Positions 15,406 through 24,125 of a stretch of 32,594 nucleotides of DNA are shown piece by piece (the first letter of the stretch is position 1; each line of letters opens with the position of its first letter). This DNA is from Candidatus Melainabacteria bacterium (lineage in GTDB: Bacteria; Cyanobacteriota; Vampirovibrionia; Vampirovibrionales; JAJTHC01). The notes beneath the pieces are model-generated. The model was not told the DNA's origin, ran no database searches, and saw only the letters and a list, made by a program, of their open reading frames with translations. The position numbers were made by a program, and so were the translations under genes. The stretch spans positions 1 through 32,594 of the forward strand of contig JAPLIO010000165.1 of NCBI GenBank assembly GCA_026389055.1, in the 5' to 3' direction.

Positions 15406-16098
15406 CTATTTTAACACGTTGGCCGCCGTTAGACTGATAAACGTGGGGGCATATTTTTCCATAAAGGTTCTACCAATGCCGTGCAACTGTTCTAAGGCTG
15501 GGTAATCGGTCGGTTGATGCACCGCCAAGCTTCGCAATACGGCGTTGGAACAAACACGATAAGCCTTGATGTTTTCTTTTTGAGCAAGATGAAACCGTGC
15601 TTCCCGAAGCGTTTCGTAAAACTGCCATTGGGCTTCCGTTAAGTCTTCTTCGCTAGGCACGGCAAGGGATTCAGCAGTTAGGCTTTTCGTTTTTTTAACA
15701 GGTTTCGTTTCGGGCGATGGTGCTTTTGGGGAACGGATTAAAAACGCAGGCGGTGGTGGTAGAGGTGTTTTTTCTTCGGCTAGGGCTGGTATTGGTTTTT
15801 TTGCAGAAGGTTGTTCGGAAAGCGTTTTTTGCCAGTGCTTTAACGTTTTTAAGCCTAACAGTGTTAAGCTAATGGGGGCTTGCGGATAAGGTTGTTCCAC
15901 CCACTGATTACGAAGTAACGAGGGCATCGTTTCTGCCGAAAGAGGGGCATTGGCAATGCTTGAAAAAGCAGTTTCAATTTCTTGAACCGTCGGTTCCCCG
16001 AGCCATTCCAACAGCAGTTGAAGCACCATCATTTGCTGGAACTGGGTGTGTAGCAAGGTTAATTTTTCAATGGTATTGGGTAATAAAGTCGTGTTCAT
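15406..16098 (-). CDS. HRDC-domain protein without helicase
   Basis: The C-terminal part (about residues 150-225: LTEAQWQFYETLREARFHLA, then AYRVCSNAVLRSLAVHQPTDYPALEQLHGIGRTFMEKYAPTF) fits an HRDC domain, the helical nucleic-acid-binding unit found after RecQ and in RNase D. The first 95 residues look helical, perhaps a winged helix, and a Pro/Lys/Glu-rich linker (about 100-145) joins the two. There is no helicase or nuclease domain. The gene starts 16 bases after the ABC exporter gene on the same strand and is likely in the same transcript. It may be an accessory factor in DNA repair or a detached RecQ C-terminus; function is unknown. Confidence 0.65.
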   Translation of the reverse strand: MNTTLLPNTIEKLTLLHTQFQQMMVLQLLLEWLGEPTVQEIETAFSSIANAPLSAETMPSLLRNQWVEQPYPQAPISLTLLGLKTLKHWQKTLSEQPSAKKPIPALAEEKTPLPPPPAFLIRSPKAPSPETKPVKKTKSLTAESLAVPSEEDLTEAQWQFYETLREARFHLAQKENIKAYRVCSNAVLRSLAVHQPTDYPALEQLHGIGRTFMEKYAPTFISLTAANVLK

Positions 16099-16114
16099 AC
16101 AGAAAGGCTATGGG

Positions 16115-18030
16115 TTAAGGGGCTAGTAATTCAGCTTTAAACGCCGTGGGCGAAGGCATGGCTATTGGAAGAGGTTCTTTAAATTGGGCATTGTATAGGT
16201 TAGCATAAGCCCCACCATCGGCTAGTAGTTGGGCGTGCGTGCCTTGTTCTACAATTTGCCCGTGTGCCATTACTACAATCATATCCGCATTCATCACGGT
16301 GGAAAGCCTGTGGGCAATAACCACCACGGTACGATTTTGCATCAGCGAATCAATCGCCTGTTGAACCACGGCTTCTGATTGGTTATCTAACGCACTGGTG
16401 GCTTCATCTAACACCACCAACGGGGTGTTTTTTAAAAACGCCCGAGCAATCGCAATCCGTTGTTTTTGCCCACCTGAAAGCAATACGCCTCGTTCACCAA
16501 CAGGGGTTTCAAGTCCTTGGGGTAGGCTGTTGACAAAATCTCGTAAATAAGCGGCATCAATTGCCTGCCAAAGTTCGGTTTCCGTGGCTTTGGGGTTGGC
16601 TAATAAAATGTTTTCCCGAATAGAGCCTACAAACATGAAGTTATCTTGAAAAACAGCACATGAAAGGCTGGCTAACGATTCTTTGGTCAATGTTTGAATG
16701 GGGTGGGCATCAAACCGAATTTCGCCTTCAACCACATCATAAAGACGCAACAATAAATGGGCTAACGTGGTTTTACCACTACCTGAAGACCCTACTAAGG
16801 CAATGGTTTTGCCTGTAGGAATCAATAAATCGATATGGTTTAGCACCATCGGTAAGTCTTCACGGTATTGGAAGCTAACATTTTGGAGTGTAATGCCTGT
16901 TTCAATGGCGTGCAACGTCGCCCCTTCGGTGGGGAATTGCAGGGTGGGCACTCTATCCATCAGTTCATAAACCCGTAATAGCCCCAGATAAGAAAGCTGC
17001 AGTTGCGTGCTCATATTTCCCAAGCTTTTAATGGGGGTATACAGTAGCACCAATGAAGTAATAAACGAGGCAAATCCGCCTGCGGTCATTTCTCCGCTTT
17101 GCAGTAAGCCTGTGCCAAACCACAACACCAAGCTAATACCCAAGCCCGAAATGCTGTGCATAATAGGGGTGATGGCTCCCTGAACCGTGGCTAAACGCAA
17201 CGCAATATGCCGAAGCCCTTTAATAGATTCTTCAAACGCTGCTAGTTTGGCATTAAACAAGTGAAACACCGCAATCACTCTGTTTCCCTGTAGGGCTTCT
17301 GTGTAATGCGAACTGAGCAACGACATATTTTGCAACGTGGTTTCACTCACTTTTTTCAGATATTTCCGAGCAAACGCCAAGGGAATGAAAATGGTACTAA
17401 GCACCAATAAGGCAACCGTTGCCAGCTTCCAAGAAATACTTAATAGCGTTAAGGAAAGCCCAATAACGGAAAATGTTCGTACCAGTGAAGACTTCAACAT
17501 ATCCGTAACGCCATTAATGGCTAAATCTACATCGCCCCCAAAGCGGGCTAAAATATCGCCCGTATTGGAACGGTCAAAATAGGCGGGTTCAAAGCTGAGC
17601 AGTTTGGCGTAGAGGTCTTTTTTAACTTGAGTATTCAAACTAACGTTTAGGTGGCAATATAGTTGAAAGCCCCTTGGGTGCACATAAAAATAACAATCCC
17701 CAGCGGAATCATCCAAGCGTTTTTCAGAATATCCACACCCGCTGGCAGAAACGAAATAACCACGCTGGTAAAGGGCTTTGTCCATAGCGGAAAGCCTTCA
17801 AACACTTGGGAAATGCTTTTATGTTCTAGTACTAAATCTAAATAAATTTTAATACCCAACGGCATCAGGGCATCAAAAATACCCACCAGCGAAGCCGCCG
17901 TCATGGAAATGATAAACATCCAGAAAATCGTTTTAAAATAAGGCCACAACCGCATATACGCCCGAATACTCTGGAAGGCGGGTTCTTTTTCGGGTTTAGC
18001 GGGCAGGGAAGCATTAGTAGGGAATGACAA
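16115..18030 (-). pseudogene. MsbA-like ABC exporter gene broken by a frameshift
   Basis: Two overlapping frames together encode one ABC exporter (half-transporter: membrane domain plus ATPase). The N-terminal part (18030 to 17647, 127 residues) ends GAFNYIAT and a TAA. The other frame continues at about 17650 with LNVSLNTQVKKDLYAKLLSFEPAYFD and runs to 16115. Joined, they give about 638 residues. The ATPase is intact: Walker A GSSGSGKTT, Q-loop AVFQDNFMFVGSIRENI, signature LLSGGQKQRIAIARAF, Walker B LVVLDEATSALD and the IAHRLS switch. The frames meet around GCCACCTAA, which is not a canonical slippery site, so a one-base error or real mutation is likelier than programmed frameshifting. The class suggests export of a lipid or other amphiphile. 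A promoter candidate lies at 18069-18097. Confidence 0.8.
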
Positions 18031-18068
18031 ACGATTAGTCTTTCTGAAACCTTGTAATATATATTGAT

Positions 18069-18097
18069 AGCATAAGATAAAGTTACCGTTGACTCAA
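18069..18097 (-). promoter_or_regulatory. Candidate promoter of the ABC exporter gene
   Basis: On the minus strand TTGAGT (18092-18097) and TATGCT (18069-18074) are 17 bases apart, about 40 bases before the gene. The -35 hexamer falls at the edge of R2 copy A, so that repeat may supply part of the promoter. Confidence 0.5.
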
Positions 18098-18244
18098 GAG
18101 CTTACTGAAAAAGCCTTCATTAGGCGTGCTAGCGTTGTTACTTGCGGTACTCCCTTGGTTATGTAGTTTTGGCTACACGCCCGTCAGTCCGTTCCGCGTG
18201 CCTAGCTATCTCATCCTACTGAAATCTTTTTCCGCAACCTCCTA
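18095..18244 (+). repeat. R2 structured repeat, copy A
   Basis: The ends are imperfect inverted repeats sharing GAAAAAG, TTCA and TAGG. The core has an apical hairpin TGTAG/CTACA (about 18161-18176). GGCGTGCTA, GGTACTC and CGTTCC blocks are shared with copy D. The right arm overlaps the 3' end of murG and encodes its last residues and TAG stop. The left edge borders the ABC exporter promoter. Confidence 0.75.
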
Positions 18245-19427
18245 AGCAATTCATTATTTTTGTGATAATTGTTTGCGTGGCTTCGGGTTTAGCTAACCGA
18301 AGGGCATGGTTTTTCATGGTGGTTAATGCTTCAGGTCGTTCGATTAACCGCTTTACTTGGCGAACCAAATTTTCCGCCGAACAAGCGGCATCTAGCAATA
18401 AAATACTCGCTCCCTCTGCTTCGCTTAGCCGAGCATTCGCTTCTTGATGATTAGCCGCTGCGTAAGGGTAAGGCACCAAAATAGAAGGCGTTCCACTTAA
18501 ATACAATTCCGAAAGGGTTAAACTGCCTGCACGGCAAACGGAAAAATCTGCTACTGCCCACAGGGCATCCATCCCATTAAAAAAGGGTTGGCAATGGTAA
18601 GCCGAAGCTATTTTTTCAGCTGTTTCAGCCTCCCACCCCGTGGTAGAGTGTGCTTGATAAAGCGATTGCGTTTCTTCCCATAATTTATCGCCACATTGAT
18701 GAATTACTTGCAAATTACAGTCTGCTATCAACTGCGGTAAAGCTTGAACCACGGCTTTGTTGAGCGTTCTAGCCCCTTGAGACCCGCCCACAATAACCAG
18801 TGTTAGCTTTTCAGCAGACCAGCCTGCTAAGCCTAATTGGTGAAAGGCTTCCGTTTTTGAAAGCGAAGTAAAATTGCCTCGCAACGGGTTGCCCGTAAAG
18901 GTATAGCGGTCTTCTGGAATGCCTAGCCCTTTGGCTCTGTTGGGGAATGCACCCGTTACCCCAGCAGCCCACCGAGCCATCAATTTATTGACTAGCCCAG
19001 GTACGACATCGGGTTCATGAATAAAATAGGGAATATGGAGTTGTTGGGCTGCCGCCAAAACAGGGGCTGCTACATAACCGCCCGTGCCAATAACTGCCGT
19101 GGCATTAAAGGCTTTTAGTTTTTGTTTGGCTTGTTTAATGGCTTGATTGAGTGCCCACAACCAGCCCAGCAACTTGAACGGATTCTTCCCCCTTGGCATA
19201 CCCCGAAACGGCACGGCTTCAAAGGGTAAGCCCGCTTCTGGCACTTTTTTAGATTCCAAACTATCCGCATTGCCAATATACAATAACGCTTCAACGTTGG
19301 GGTGATGTTTTAACGCATCTGCCAGTGCCAGTGCGGGGTAAAGGTGTCCGCCCGTGCCACCGCCTGTTAGCACAATTCGATGCGTTGAAGTAGCTTGTGA
19401 TGTTGTTTTAGGGGTTAGCGTTTCCAT
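18216..19427 (-). CDS. murG: UDP-GlcNAc:lipid I N-acetylglucosaminyltransferase
   Basis: MurG adds GlcNAc to lipid I to give lipid II at the cytoplasmic face of the membrane, the last inside step of peptidoglycan synthesis. The 403-residue protein has the N-terminal glycine loop RIVLTGGGTGGHLYPALALAD (about 17-37), the central loop VIVGGSQGARTLN, and the donor-binding segment FSVCRAGSLTLSELYLSGTPSILVPYP. It is about 40 residues longer than E. coli MurG, mostly at the N-terminus. ftsW ends eight bases upstream on the same strand. Its final residues (GKRFQ) and stop come from repeat R2 copy A, which seems to have replaced the original C-terminus without harming the fold. Confidence 0.96.
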   Translation of the reverse strand: METLTPKTTSQATSTHRIVLTGGGTGGHLYPALALADALKHHPNVEALLYIGNADSLESKKVPEAGLPFEAVPFRGMPRGKNPFKLLGWLWALNQAIKQAKQKLKAFNATAVIGTGGYVAAPVLAAAQQLHIPYFIHEPDVVPGLVNKLMARWAAGVTGAFPNRAKGLGIPEDRYTFTGNPLRGNFTSLSKTEAFHQLGLAGWSAEKLTLVIVGGSQGARTLNKAVVQALPQLIADCNLQVIHQCGDKLWEETQSLYQAHSTTGWEAETAEKIASAYHCQPFFNGMDALWAVADFSVCRAGSLTLSELYLSGTPSILVPYPYAAANHQEANARLSEAEGASILLLDAACSAENLVRQVKRLIERPEALTTMKNHALRLAKPEATQTIITKIMNCLGGCGKRFQ

Positions 19428-19435
19428 TGCAGAAG

Positions 19436-20662
19436 CTAGATTCCTTTAGCGTTTTCTTGAGCCGTTAGCAGGGCTTGTTGTTCTTTGGCGGTTTGTTGGG
19501 AAATATTCATTAAAATGCCAATCATGCCCAGCGTAACCAACACGGAAGTACCCCCGTAACTAACCAATGGTAACGTAACCCCTGTTACAGGAAATAGCCC
19601 TGTAGCCACACAAATGTTAATAACTGCTTGAATAATAATGACCCAAGTTAGCCCAAAGGCTAGCAACTGACCAAACGCATTTTGGCATTGCATGGCGATA
19701 TAGAAGCCTCTAACCGCTAACCATGCGTATAGCCCTAACACTAAGCACGCCCCTACAAAGCCCATTTCTTCAGCCACAACGGCTAAGATGAAATCCGTAT
19801 GTTCAAAGGGTAAGAAATAAAGCTTTTGAATGGAATTACCAAACCCCCTGCCAAAAAATCCGCCCGAAGCAATCGCATAATAAGATTGAATGATGTTATA
19901 GCCCACGTCTTGCGGGTCTTTCCAAGGGTCTAACCAGCCTACAACCCGCTTGAGTTGATAGGGGGTATTTTGAATTTGAATCCACACAAAAATAAAGCCT
20001 AATGGTAAACCAATAGTGAAGCAGGGTAAGGCTAGCCCGCCAATAAATAACATACTTAACCAAGTAGAACCCAGCAATAGGGAAATACTCAAGTTGGGTT
20101 GTTTGAAAATTAAGCCAATCATCACCAAAACCACCAGTGAAAATTTGCCTACCAAGCCCCATTTATTTTTCAGTTGGCTTAACGCCGTTGCCATCAGCAT
20201 AACAACAGCGGGTTTGGCTAATTCAGAAGGCTGAAACTGGAAAGGCCCTAAGGGCAACCAGCGTTCACTACCATTGGTGGTTACGCCTTGGGCTAGGGTT
20301 AAAAATAACAAGCCTGAAACAATTAAGCCAAACGTCCAAGCGATGCTTTTAAGCCGTTGATACGGAAATTGAGCCATCCACCCCATCATACCGATGCCTA
20401 TAACCACAAACACCAACTGCTTTAACACTTGGCTAAAGGCATTACCACTAATCCCCAGCGAATAATTCGCACTGGCACTAAATAGGGCTAACAACCCGAA
20501 CACAATAATGCTATAAGTAACCCATAGTAGCTGAGAATCCGTCCCTTGCTTTAGTAAAAAACCCCCACTAAAGTACTGCAACAGCTTGATAACCAACGGC
20601 ATTGTACCGACTCGTTTTTTGAACGCTTTTTTAAGCCGCTTATTTTTTGCCGTGTAAGCCAT
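19436..20662 (-). CDS. ftsW: FtsW-type peptidoglycan glycosyltransferase
   Basis: This SEDS-family membrane protein polymerises lipid II at the division septum. The product is about 408 residues with roughly ten membrane helices. Family marks are the NGSERWLPLGPFQFQPSELAKPA loop, the GYNIIQSYYAIASGGFFGRGFGNS segment, the PFEHTDFILAVVAEEMGFVGA segment, and PLVSYGGTS near the C-terminus. The ATG at 20662 shares a base with the murD stop (TAATG), a common coupling; an upstream start at 20719 would overlap murD by 58 bases. Its place between murD and murG, as in dcw clusters, favours FtsW over RodA. Confidence 0.93.
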   Translation of the reverse strand: MAYTAKNKRLKKAFKKRVGTMPLVIKLLQYFSGGFLLKQGTDSQLLWVTYSIIVFGLLALFSASANYSLGISGNAFSQVLKQLVFVVIGIGMMGWMAQFPYQRLKSIAWTFGLIVSGLLFLTLAQGVTTNGSERWLPLGPFQFQPSELAKPAVVMLMATALSQLKNKWGLVGKFSLVVLVMIGLIFKQPNLSISLLLGSTWLSMLFIGGLALPCFTIGLPLGFIFVWIQIQNTPYQLKRVVGWLDPWKDPQDVGYNIIQSYYAIASGGFFGRGFGNSIQKLYFLPFEHTDFILAVVAEEMGFVGACLVLGLYAWLAVRGFYIAMQCQNAFGQLLAFGLTWVIIIQAVINICVATGLFPVTGVTLPLVSYGGTSVLVTLGMIGILMNISQQTAKEQQALLTAQENAKGI

Positions 20663-22149
20663 TAAAGAACGACCTCCGTGGGTTGGGATGATAAGGGGGT
20701 AATAGGGGCCGTTTGCCATGCCAGCACTTGCTGTTTAAAGGCGTTGCCTCTGGCTTCAAAATGCTTGAATTGGTCAAAACTAGCCGTGGCCGGGGAAAGC
20801 AACACGACTGACTCTTTAGCGGATGTTTCTAACTGGGTTAACGCCAAAGCAACGGCTTCGGGCTGGGTGGCAACACGGTGAATAGTGCCTTCAAACCCAA
20901 TGGCTGTTAAGGCTTCTTGAAAGCAAGTTTGGTCTGCCCCATTTAAAATAACGATTTGGCAGTGGCGTTTAACGGCAGATGCCCATGCTTCTAACGGCGT
21001 TCCCTTGGCTTTTCCGCCTGCAATTAAAATGACGGATTGGGCAGGGAAGCCTTCCAGTGCTTTCATGCACGCTTCAGGGTTGGTGGCTTTGGAATCATTA
21101 TAAATTTGCCAATCTGGGTGGCTGGGCAAGAAAACCCGTTCACACCGATGTGCCACGGCGGTGAATGTTTCAATGCCTGCTTGAAGTGCCGTAGCCGAAA
21201 CGCCCTGCAAATGGGCAATACCCACGGCAACCAATAAATTTTCTAAATTATGAGACCCCTTTAGCTGAAACCCCTCTACCGTGCAAAGAGGCTTCACTTG
21301 TGGGGCTTCCCGAAGCCAAACAGTGTTGCCTTCAATCCACAAGGCAGAGGTTGTTGATGCTAGCAATGGGTTTTCAGGGGTTAAGCTATAAGCCAAAACC
21401 GAAGCGGTTGTTTCCGCAATCCAACCTTTAGCAGTAGGGTCATCAGCGTTTAAAACCACCCACGGTGGGGCTAGTTTTCCCACAAACAAGGTTTTCTTAG
21501 CCTGCTCATAGGCTAGTAGCCCGCCATGCCAATCGAGATGATCAGGCGTGAAGTTGGTGAACCCCGAAGTGGCTAAGTGTGCCAAGGTATCGCTGTATTC
21601 TAGCTGGTAGGAGCTGAGCTCCATTACGGCATAGGTTGTGGGTTGTGGGTTTTCTTGTGTTAAGGCGTTTAAAACTACCGTGGCTACAGGCAACCCAATA
21701 TTCCCACAGGCAACTGAAGAAAGTCCGCCTTGTTGCAGTAGCCACTGGGTTAAGGCGGTAACGGTGGTTTTTCCATTTGTGCCAGTAATGCCCAAGCTGA
21801 TGAGTTTTTCCGAAACAATTTGTTCTAACGCCCATGAAACTTCCGAACAGACCCTAACGGTGGGCTTTTGGGCTTTTAATTGTTGAATAATAGGGGCTTT
21901 AATGGGAATACCTGGGCTAACGACGACGGTTTGGGCGTGCGTTAAGCACTGTTGCGAATGCCCACCTGTTTCCAATGTAACAGTCGGTAGTTGAGCGAAG
22001 GCATCTAGTAGTGCGGGGGCTATTTTTTCTGGTAGGTTAAATTCGCTGACCAAAATAGCGGTATAACCCAGATGGTTAGCTAGTTGTGCCACTGCCAAGC
22101 CTGAGGTGGAAGCCCCTAGAATGGTTAAGTTTTTTGAAGAGGTTGGCAT
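20662..22149 (-). CDS. murD: UDP-N-acetylmuramoylalanine-D-glutamate ligase
   Basis: MurD joins D-glutamate to UDP-MurNAc-L-alanine using ATP in the cytoplasm. The product (495 residues from ATG 22149; a TTG at 22161 is an alternative) shows the N-terminal Rossmann-like part (LTILGASTSGLAVAQLA), the ATP loop GITGTNGKTTVTALTQWLL (about residue 120), the MELSSYQLEYSD block, FTNFTPDHLDWHGG, AHRCERVF and YNDSKATNPEACMKALEGF, all typical of Mur ligases. It heads the murD-ftsW-murG set and runs divergently from the thiamine-binding gene at 22354. At about 495 residues it is longer than E. coli MurD (438). Confidence 0.96.
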   Translation of the reverse strand: MPTSSKNLTILGASTSGLAVAQLANHLGYTAILVSEFNLPEKIAPALLDAFAQLPTVTLETGGHSQQCLTHAQTVVVSPGIPIKAPIIQQLKAQKPTVRVCSEVSWALEQIVSEKLISLGITGTNGKTTVTALTQWLLQQGGLSSVACGNIGLPVATVVLNALTQENPQPTTYAVMELSSYQLEYSDTLAHLATSGFTNFTPDHLDWHGGLLAYEQAKKTLFVGKLAPPWVVLNADDPTAKGWIAETTASVLAYSLTPENPLLASTTSALWIEGNTVWLREAPQVKPLCTVEGFQLKGSHNLENLLVAVGIAHLQGVSATALQAGIETFTAVAHRCERVFLPSHPDWQIYNDSKATNPEACMKALEGFPAQSVILIAGGKAKGTPLEAWASAVKRHCQIVILNGADQTCFQEALTAIGFEGTIHRVATQPEAVALALTQLETSAKESVVLLSPATASFDQFKHFEARGNAFKQQVLAWQTAPITPLSSQPTEVVL

Positions 22150-22353
22150 ACCAATCAGCAAGTATTTCTAGCAGGCAACAGGAGGAAAAAATGGTCATAG
22201 TGCCCTTTTATTGTAGCCTAACAAGGGTATCAAGACAAGGGAGTGCCTTATTTTTTTAGGATAGTAATTTTAGTGCTTTATGGTATCATTTTTTGGTAGA
22301 GGGTCTAGCCTAAGCGTTTCGTTCAATATTTTGGATCATAAGGAGTAGTTTTA

Positions 22354-22650
22354 ATGAAAATGATTGCAGATTTATGTGTGGTTCCTTTAGGGGTAGGTGT
22401 TTCTGTTAGTATTTATATTGCAGAATGTGAGCGGGTGTTGTTAGCCAGTGGGTTAAATCATCAATTACATGCTTATGGTACGAACATTGAGGGCGATTGG
22501 GATGCGGTAATGGCGGCGATTAAGGCTTGCCATGAGGCGGTGCATGCGATGGGGGCACCGAGAATTACCACGACGTTGAAAATGGGGACTCGGGTAGACA
22601 GAGACCAATCGATGGCAGAGAAGGTTTCCAGCGTTCAGGAAAAAATGTAG
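22354..22650 (+). CDS. MTH1187-family thiamine-binding protein
   Basis: The 98-residue protein fits the MTH1187/YkoF-like family (DUF77), small ferredoxin-fold proteins that bind thiamine or related pyrimidines. The family marks are the first strand IADLCVVPLGVGVSVSIYIAE, the HAYGTNIEGDWDAVMAAIKACHEAVHAMGAPRITTTLKMGTRVDR region with its conserved TNIEG and RITT, and the short length. The start has AAGGAG about 9 bases upstream. It stands alone on the plus strand between murD (divergent) and the SuhB-like gene (convergent). Its role in thiamine supply is inferred from the family. Confidence 0.88.
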   Translation: MKMIADLCVVPLGVGVSVSIYIAECERVLLASGLNHQLHAYGTNIEGDWDAVMAAIKACHEAVHAMGAPRITTTLKMGTRVDRDQSMAEKVSSVQEKM

Positions 22651-22710
22651 TTAGTTTCTTGGCGTTGTTTTATAGCATTTGGATGCCCTTGGTGTTTTTT
22701 TGCCGACCCA

Positions 22711-22750
22711 AGCCCATAGGGCTTTACTTTGGGGGGCTCGCGATCCCCCC
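22711..22750. terminator. Hairpins between convergent genes
   Basis: AGCCC (22711-22715) pairs with GGGCT (22719-22723) and a T-rich stretch follows. Next, GGGGGG (22731-22736) pairs with CCCCCC (22745-22750) around the palindrome TCGCGA; the last base belongs to the stop codon of the SuhB-like gene. Together they may stop transcription from both sides, though the T-run is poor. Confidence 0.55.
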
Positions 22751-23601
22751 TAATCCACCTTCACCACGGCGTACGGGGCGGGTTTACTGCAGATGCCCAC
22801 AATGGCATCATGCACGGCTAGGCACCCATTACTACCCACAATATCTATCTTCCGCTGGCTAATATCTAAGGGCTTACCAAACCAATCGGTTACACGCCCA
22901 CCCGCCTCGGTAATCAACAAAACCGCTGCCGCAATATCCCAAGGCGAAAGCCGAAGCTCCCAAAAGCCATCCAGCCTCCCCATCGCTGTATAAGCCAAAT
23001 CCAACGCAGCTGAACCTAACCTGCGGACACCATGGCACTGCTCCATAAACCGCAAGAAATACCCCATATTATCGTGCGAAGTCGTCTTGCTATCGTTGGG
23101 GAACCCTGTAGCTAATAACGATTGCCCTAAACTTTTAATGCTACTAACCCGCAACGCTACCCCATTGAGGTTCGCCCCTTCGCCCTGAATGGCGGTAAAT
23201 AATTCGTTGGTAATGGGGTTATAAACCACGGCTACCACGGGTTGACCGTCTACCATATAGGCAATGCTAACGGCACATTGCGGAAAGGCGTGGGCGAAGT
23301 TGGTGGTGCCATCAATGGGGTCTATCACCCAAGTGTGGCTTAAATCAATGGCGTGGGTTTCTTGAAAACTTTCTTCGGTTAAGAATAAATCTTCGGGGAA
23401 GGCTTCTTGTAGATGGTCTAAAATCAGAAAATCGCAGGCTTTATCGTAGGCGGTTACTAAATCTCGTTGGGTGGCTTTGGTTTCTACGGCACAGGCTTTA
23501 GAAGGGCAAACGAAGCGTTCGTGGAATTGAAGCCCTGCTAATTTGGCAACGGTAACGGCTACTTGCAACCGATGTTGCAGGGTTTGTTTAGAAAGGCTCA
23601 T
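22750..23601 (-). CDS. suhB: Inositol-1-monophosphatase family protein (SuhB-like)
   Basis: This is a Mg-dependent, Li-sensitive phosphatase family that hydrolyses inositol phosphates and related sugar phosphates; in some bacteria SuhB also works in rRNA transcription. Motifs present are FLTEESF (metal-binding Glu), WVIDPIDGTTNFAHAFP, and LSPWDIAAAVLLITEAGG, in the right order. The gene opens with ATG-ATG-ATA-ATG. The third ATG (23601) has GAGG about 10 bases before it and gives 283 residues beginning MSLSKQ, so I chose it; the first is 23610. R2 copy B lies 18 bases upstream of the first ATG and must carry or displace its promoter. Confidence 0.88.
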   Translation of the reverse strand: MSLSKQTLQHRLQVAVTVAKLAGLQFHERFVCPSKACAVETKATQRDLVTAYDKACDFLILDHLQEAFPEDLFLTEESFQETHAIDLSHTWVIDPIDGTTNFAHAFPQCAVSIAYMVDGQPVVAVVYNPITNELFTAIQGEGANLNGVALRVSSIKSLGQSLLATGFPNDSKTTSHDNMGYFLRFMEQCHGVRRLGSAALDLAYTAMGRLDGFWELRLSPWDIAAAVLLITEAGGRVTDWFGKPLDISQRKIDIVGSNGCLAVHDAIVGICSKPAPYAVVKVD

Positions 23602-23627
23602 TATCATCAATCCTCTACCTTAAAAAA

Positions 23628-23773
23628 TAGACCTCTTGCATGACTCGATATCTGGGGCATCTTTTTTGTCATTTACGGTACTCCCTCAGGTTAAGTAGTT
23701 AGGCTACATGCCCATCGGTGCGTTCCGCATTCCTCAAATCTGCACCCACCTATCAAGTCATGCAAGAGATTTA
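23628..23773 (+). repeat. R2 structured repeat, copy B
   Basis: The 146-bp element has terminal inverted repeats, ACCTCTTGCATGACTCGATA at the left and its near complement at the right. The apical hairpin GTAG/CTAC lies near 23695-23706, with GGTACTC and GCGTTCCGCAT in the core. Its outer arms resemble copy C, and it is the same length. It sits directly upstream of the SuhB-like gene. Confidence 0.75.
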
Positions 23774-23795
23774 TTGTAACACGGCATAAAAAAAA

Positions 23796-23825
23796 CCTGT
23801 AATTGAAAAAACCTTCAACTACAGG
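23796..23825 (-). terminator. Intrinsic terminator for the secreted-protein gene
   Basis: On the minus strand a 12-base stem (CCTGTAGTTGAA with its partner, one mismatch) is followed by TTTTTTTTATG. It is the best terminator for leftward transcription after the gene ending at 24126, though about 300 bases away. Confidence 0.65.
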
Positions 23826-24039
23826 GGGGACATAGGCTATAGGGTGTGTGTTTCAAGGGAAAATTAAACAATTTCTCTCTTTTTAGGTTGAGGGGTAATG
23901 GGGTAGTTGTCCCTCAACAGGTTAATAAAAACAATCTATCTACCTAAATTGCGTTTGTAACTGAATTGTTACAACGCTAAATGAAAACAACCCCCTCTGG
24001 CTTCTATTTGAAAACCAAAGGAGGTTAATCTATATGAAC

Positions 24040-24110
24040 TGTCATTCCGAGCGAAGTCGAGGAATCTCCTTGCCGTCTAGGGAGATGTTTCGACTACGCT
24101 CAACATGACA
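24040..24110. repeat. R4 palindromic repeat of the TGTCATTCCGAG type
   Basis: TGTCATTCCGAGCGAAGTCG at the left pairs with CGACTACGCTCAACATGACA at the right, enclosing GGAATCTCC and GGAGAT. I recall very similar palindromes in intergenic DNA of many unrelated bacteria, so it is not specific to this organism. One copy is seen in the window. Confidence 0.8.
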
Positions 24111-24125
24111 ATATCATTTAAGTTT

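Larger units (their letters stand above)
23774..24125. other. Hairpin-rich gene-free block
   Basis: No gene is seen. Successive hairpins are at 23796-23825, 23887-23918 (GTTGAGGG/CCCTCAAC), 23951-23977 (GCGTT-GTAAC arms with one bulged T) and about 23990-24026 (AACC and GGTT ends). The last part (24040-24110) is the repeat R4. Four separate hairpins in about 230 bases is unusual and unexplained. Confidence 0.6.

Noticed and set aside
17640-17660. Programmed -1 frameshifting in the ABC exporter
   Set aside because: The local bases (GCCACCTAA) do not form a slippery heptamer and no stimulatory hairpin is evident.
24040-24110. A novel repeat family
   Set aside because: The TGTCATTCCGAG palindrome is a widespread type known from many genomes; it is listed only as a feature.
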